DNA from: Streptomyces sp. LaPpAH-108
Lineage (GTDB): Bacteria; Actinomycetota; Actinomycetes; Streptomycetales; Streptomycetaceae
Direction of reading: 5' to 3'
Assembly (NCBI RefSeq): GCF_000373625.1
Contig: NZ_KB891993.1
Coordinates: forward strand, 620,001-684,000
Length of the DNA: 64,000 nt
Shown here: positions 61,327-64,000 of the stretch, piece after piece
How positions within the stretch are numbered: the stretch's first letter is position 1
Layout: each line of letters begins with the position of its first letter
The notes under the pieces: generated by a model
What the model was told of the DNA's origin: nothing
Seen by the model: only the letters and a program-made list of their open reading frames with translations
Databases searched by the model: none
Made by a program: the position numbers and the translations under genes

Positions 61327-62802
61327 GGTGCGCAGCACCTCGTCCAGGTCGCGGAGCCGGTCCAGGCCCTGGACGGCGCGCGTGGTGCGCGGGTTGCCCG
61401 CGAGGACGGCGCGGTGGCGGTGGACGAAGGACCAGTAGCCGGTGGTGAAGGGGCAGGCCCGCGCGCCGGTGCGGTCGCCGGGACGGTAGGCGCAGCCGTC
61501 GCACAGGTCGCTCATGCGGTGGATGTAGGCGCCCGCGGAGGTGTAGGGCTTGGTGGTCGTCCGGCCGCCGTCGGCGTACTGGGACATGCCGACGACGTTG
61601 GGCAGCATCACCCAGTCGTAGCCGTCGACGAAGCAGCGGTGGAACCAGTCGGTCACCGCTTCCGGTTCCCAGCCCCGCTGGAGGGCGTGGCTGCCGAGCA
61701 GCATCAGGCGCGGGATGTGGTGGGTCCAGCCGGTGTCGCGGACCTGGGCGAGGGCGGTGGCCAGACAGCGGGCGGTGACGGCGTCGGCATCGAGGCCGGT
61801 GAACCAGTCGGGCAGCGGGGCGTGGTGGCGCAGGGCGTTGCGGTGGCGGTAGTCCTCGCCGAAGTACCAGTAGAGGTGCCAGACGTACTCGCGCCAGCCC
61901 GCGATCTGCCGTACGAAGCCCTCGGCGCTGTGCACGGGCGCGTGCCCGGAGCGCCAGGCGTCCTCGGCGGCGGCGACGGTCTCGGCGGGGTCGAGCAGGC
62001 CGAGGTTGAGGGAGGACGAGAGCAGGCTGTGGCTCATGACGGGGTCGGCGGCGAGCATGGCGTCCTCGTGCGGGCCGAATCCGGCGAGCCGGTGCTCGGT
62101 GAAGCGGCGCAGCGCGGCGCGGGCCTCGCGGCGGGAGGCGGGGAAGCGGCGGGGGCCGTCGCGGCCCACGAAGCGGATGCCGTCGTGCTGTTCCCAGCGG
62201 TCGAGGTCGGCGCGGACCTCGGCGTCGATGTCGTCCTCGCGGGGGCGGTAGGGGGCGGGGGCGCCGAGGGTGCGGGCGCCCTTGGGCGGGGGTTCGCGGT
62301 TGGCGTGGTCGTGGTTCCACCGGCCGCCTGCCGGGGTGTCGCCGTCCATGAGGAGGCCGAGTTCGCGGCGGACCCAGCGGTAGAAGTCCTCCTGGCGCAG
62401 CCGTCGTCCGTCGCGCCCGTCCGCCCAGACGCGGAAGGCGTCGTGCGGCAGCAGGAAGGCGGGGGTGGGCAGCACGCGGACCCGGTCCAGGGAGCGGACC
62501 AGGCGCAGGGCGGCGCGTGAGGTGGGGTGGTGGACGGTCACGGGGGCGTCGCCCACGGCTTCGCGCAGGCCCTCGCGGTAGGTCTCGGCGCGGACGTAGT
62601 GGACGCGGTCGCCCAGTTCCGCGGCGCGGTGGCGCATCGCGGAGAGGATCAGGTGGGCCTTGGCGCGGTGGAAGCGGCGGCGCCGGAAGACCGAGCGGGC
62701 CTCGATCATGACGACGGGCGCGTCGCGGGCGGGGCCGTCGTCGCCGGGGGTGAGGAAGTGGGGGCCGAGCTGGTCGCCGAAGAGCCAGTGCGGGTCGGTC
62801 AT
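61297..62802 (-). CDS. FeS-type (6-4) photolyase/cryptochrome-like protein
   Basis: The 501-residue protein belongs to the FeS-BCP group of deoxyribodipyrimidine photolyase-related proteins (PhrB type). It begins MTDPHWLFGDQLGPHFL and has the FAD-binding stretches SHSLLSSSLNLGLLDP, WREYVWHLYWYFGEDYR and GYDWVMLPNVVGMSQYADGG. Four cysteines fit the 4Fe4S site: one in DAVTARCLATALAQ and three in SDLCDGCAYRPG and GARACPFTTGYW. It should repair (6-4) photoproducts or act as a photoreceptor. It lies with dps and nudix genes, a stress-type neighbourhood. Confidence 0.93.
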   Translation of the reverse strand: MTDPHWLFGDQLGPHFLTPGDDGPARDAPVVMIEARSVFRRRRFHRAKAHLILSAMRHRAAELGDRVHYVRAETYREGLREAVGDAPVTVHHPTSRAALRLVRSLDRVRVLPTPAFLLPHDAFRVWADGRDGRRLRQEDFYRWVRRELGLLMDGDTPAGGRWNHDHANREPPPKGARTLGAPAPYRPREDDIDAEVRADLDRWEQHDGIRFVGRDGPRRFPASRREARAALRRFTEHRLAGFGPHEDAMLAADPVMSHSLLSSSLNLGLLDPAETVAAAEDAWRSGHAPVHSAEGFVRQIAGWREYVWHLYWYFGEDYRHRNALRHHAPLPDWFTGLDADAVTARCLATALAQVRDTGWTHHIPRLMLLGSHALQRGWEPEAVTDWFHRCFVDGYDWVMLPNVVGMSQYADGGRTTTKPYTSAGAYIHRMSDLCDGCAYRPGDRTGARACPFTTGYWSFVHRHRAVLAGNPRTTRAVQGLDRLRDLDEVLRTERERGAGPP

Positions 62803-62895
62803 GCGCGGGCCTCGTCTCCGGCGTCGTCTCTCGGGGCGGCCGGTTCCCCGGGTGCCGTCGGTCCAGCGGGGTGTCGTCAGCCCGCGCAGGTGCCG

Positions 62896-63423
62896 TCAGT
62901 CCAGTTCAGGTGCGGGGCGCGGGGTGCGGCGGAAGAAGGTGGTGGCGCGTCTGATGCGGGAGGCGGTGTCGTTCGGGCGCCAGAGGTTGCCGAGGTAGGG
63001 GGCGTACCGGCGGGCGCCGTGGTGGTAGAAGCCGGGCAGGTGTCCGGCCAGGGGCGGCTTGAGATCGAGGGAGCGCAGGCGGGCGAAGGGCACGAACTCG
63101 GGTGTCATCCCCGACTCGCGGGCCACGGGGTGCTGGCCCTGGGCCGAGCCGTCGGCGGCGAAGACCAGGTCGACGGTGCGCTGCCGGTTGTCGGGGTCGA
63201 CGGCCTCCAGGACGAAGGCGACCCGGGTGGGTTCCACGGCGAGGCCGGTCTCCTCGCGCATCTCGCGGCGGGCGCAGGCGGCCATGCTCTCGCCCATCCG
63301 GGGGGTGCCGCCGGGCAGCACCCAGTCGTCCAGGCCCTGGGCGGTGCGGTGGACGAGCAGCACGCACTGGCCTCGGAAGAGGATGGTGGAGCAGCGGAGC
63401 ATCATGTCGTCCGGCATCGTCAT
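62896..63423 (-). CDS. Nudix hydrolase
   Basis: The 175-residue protein has the Nudix box GESMAACARREMREETGL with its catalytic REXXEE, after WVLPGGTPRMG. It hydrolyses a nucleoside diphosphate linked to another moiety; substrate unknown. The N-terminus MTMPDDMMLRCSTILFRGQC is normal. It precedes the photolyase gene in the same direction after 93 bases. Confidence 0.88.
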   Translation of the reverse strand: MTMPDDMMLRCSTILFRGQCVLLVHRTAQGLDDWVLPGGTPRMGESMAACARREMREETGLAVEPTRVAFVLEAVDPDNRQRTVDLVFAADGSAQGQHPVARESGMTPEFVPFARLRSLDLKPPLAGHLPGFYHHGARRYAPYLGNLWRPNDTASRIRRATTFFRRTPRPAPELD

Positions 63424-63566
63424 GCCGACCTCCTCGCGAATAACGTGCGGGTCTGCCGGCAGAGGCCATCGGCGGCGCGTTCGCGTCCGCGGTTACGGCG
63501 AGCCTCATCGCCGCGAGTGCTGCGTCCATTGTCGAACCGGTCGTCGGCACCGGCAAACGCTGCGCC

Positions 63567-64000
63567 CTACTCCGCTCCCCCGGGCGGTCCGAGGCGGGCG
63601 AGGAGGAGGGCCGTGTCGTCGCCGGAGGACTGGTCGAGCGTGTCCAGGAGCATGTCGCAGATGTCCTGGAGGGAGCCGGTGGCGGCAGGGCCACCGGTGG
63701 ACCCGGTGGCCCGTTCCAGTGCGCGGCTCAGGGCCTCGATGCCGACGTCGATGGCGTCGTGCCGGGACTCCACGAGGCCGTCGGTGTACAGGGCCAGCAG
63801 GGAGCCCTCGGGCAGTTTGGTCTCCAGCGTGCCGAACGGTACGCCGCCCACGCCGAGCGGGGCCGCGGGGGGCAGGGTGAGGAGCCGGGCGCCCTGACCG
63901 GACTGGACGAGGACGGGCGGCAGATGTCCGGCGCTGGACAGGACGCAGGTGCCGCGCTTGGGGTCGCAGACGGCGTAGACGCAGGTGGCGAAGGACTCGC
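63567..64000 (-). CDS. PP2C/SpoIIE-type phosphatase, 3' part
   Basis: The minus strand codes for the C-terminal end of a PP2C-like (SpoIIE/RsbU) phosphatase domain. The frame is open to the right edge through ESFATCVYAVCDPKRGTCVL, SSAGHLPPVLVQSGQGARLL, LPEGSLLALYTDGLVESR and QSSGDDTALLLARLG. The metal-binding Asp residues lie in LYTDGLVE and GDDTALLLARL. The N-terminal sensor domains are beyond the window, so no full product can be given. Confidence 0.88.
   Translation of the reverse strand, partial: ESFATCVYAVCDPKRGTCVLSSAGHLPPVLVQSGQGARLLTLPPAAPLGVGGVPFGTLETKLPEGSLLALYTDGLVESRHDAIDVGIEALSRALERATGSTGGPAATGSLQDICDMLLDTLDQSSGDDTALLLARLGPPGGAE

Noticed and set aside
1..64000. tRNA, rRNA or CRISPR arrays
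   Set aside because: No cloverleaf with TTCGANTC arm, no rRNA stretch and no spaced direct repeats were seen by eye; a tRNAscan and CRISPR search were not run.

Overview
The window is very GC-rich (about 70% or more). It uses GTG as well as ATG starts, strong GGAGG ribosome sites and many short 4-bp gene overlaps. Its gene set is typical of a Streptomyces or close relative: a ribose ABC operon, several TetR/LacI/GntR/MerR regulators, a ricin-lectin-tagged secreted glycosidase, CHAT and pseudokinase genes, and CydAB. Nothing in the window is an essential core locus, and several gene relics lie along it (Tn3 transposase, hemC paralogue, aminoglycoside-phosphotransferase-like gene, LuxR tail, FAD-monooxygenase tail, IS481 scrap). 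This suggests chromosomal accessory or arm DNA rather than a plasmid or phage.

Left part (1-6.7 kb): a broken Tn3-family transposase with a fold-back inverted repeat, a frameshifted hydroxymethylbilane synthase, a secreted GH92 alpha-mannosidase with a CBM13 domain, and a lone cytochrome P450. From 15.1 back to 6.7 kb an eight-gene minus-strand operon encodes catabolism of four-carbon acid sugars (threonate/erythronate): ltnD, otnK, otnC, an MFS permease, otnI, denD, a FadR/GntR regulator and an aldehyde dehydrogenase. A 9-3-9 palindrome precedes the first gene.

Middle (15-34 kb): a truncated kinase-like pseudogene, a DMT exporter, a DEAD-box helicase with a structured leader, a complete LacI-rbsKDACB ribose operon, a divergent MerR/methyltransferase pair, and a TetR-centred set of enzymes (quinone oxidoreductase, Old Yellow Enzyme-like flavoprotein, acetoacetate-decarboxylase-like protein, succinate-semialdehyde-type dehydrogenase). 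Related long inverted repeats stand in front of all of these, so they look like one regulon for an unknown substrate.

34-46 kb: two more TetR-controlled neighbourhoods (DJ-1/PfpI protein and a saccharopine-dehydrogenase-like protein; a leaderless TetR/hydrolase pair cut by an IS481 scrap), then a LacI-controlled polyol or sugar module (zinc dehydrogenase, sugar porter, PfkB kinase) with a 28-bp palindrome, and a few small hypothetical, lipoprotein and SMI1-like genes.

46-57 kb is the most unusual part: an FG-GAP secreted protein, then a two-gene unit of a small unknown protein and a 1141-residue zinc-ribbon/TPR-like/CHAT protease. Convergent to it is a membrane-anchored pseudokinase that lacks the N-lobe and the catalytic Asp. 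A secreted M15 peptidase, a cysteine-rich unknown and an Excalibur-type membrane protein follow. The right end (57-64 kb) carries cytochrome bd (cydAB), an alpha/beta hydrolase, Dps, an FeS-type photolyase-like protein, a Nudix hydrolase and the 3' part of a PP2C/SpoIIE phosphatase that runs off the window.
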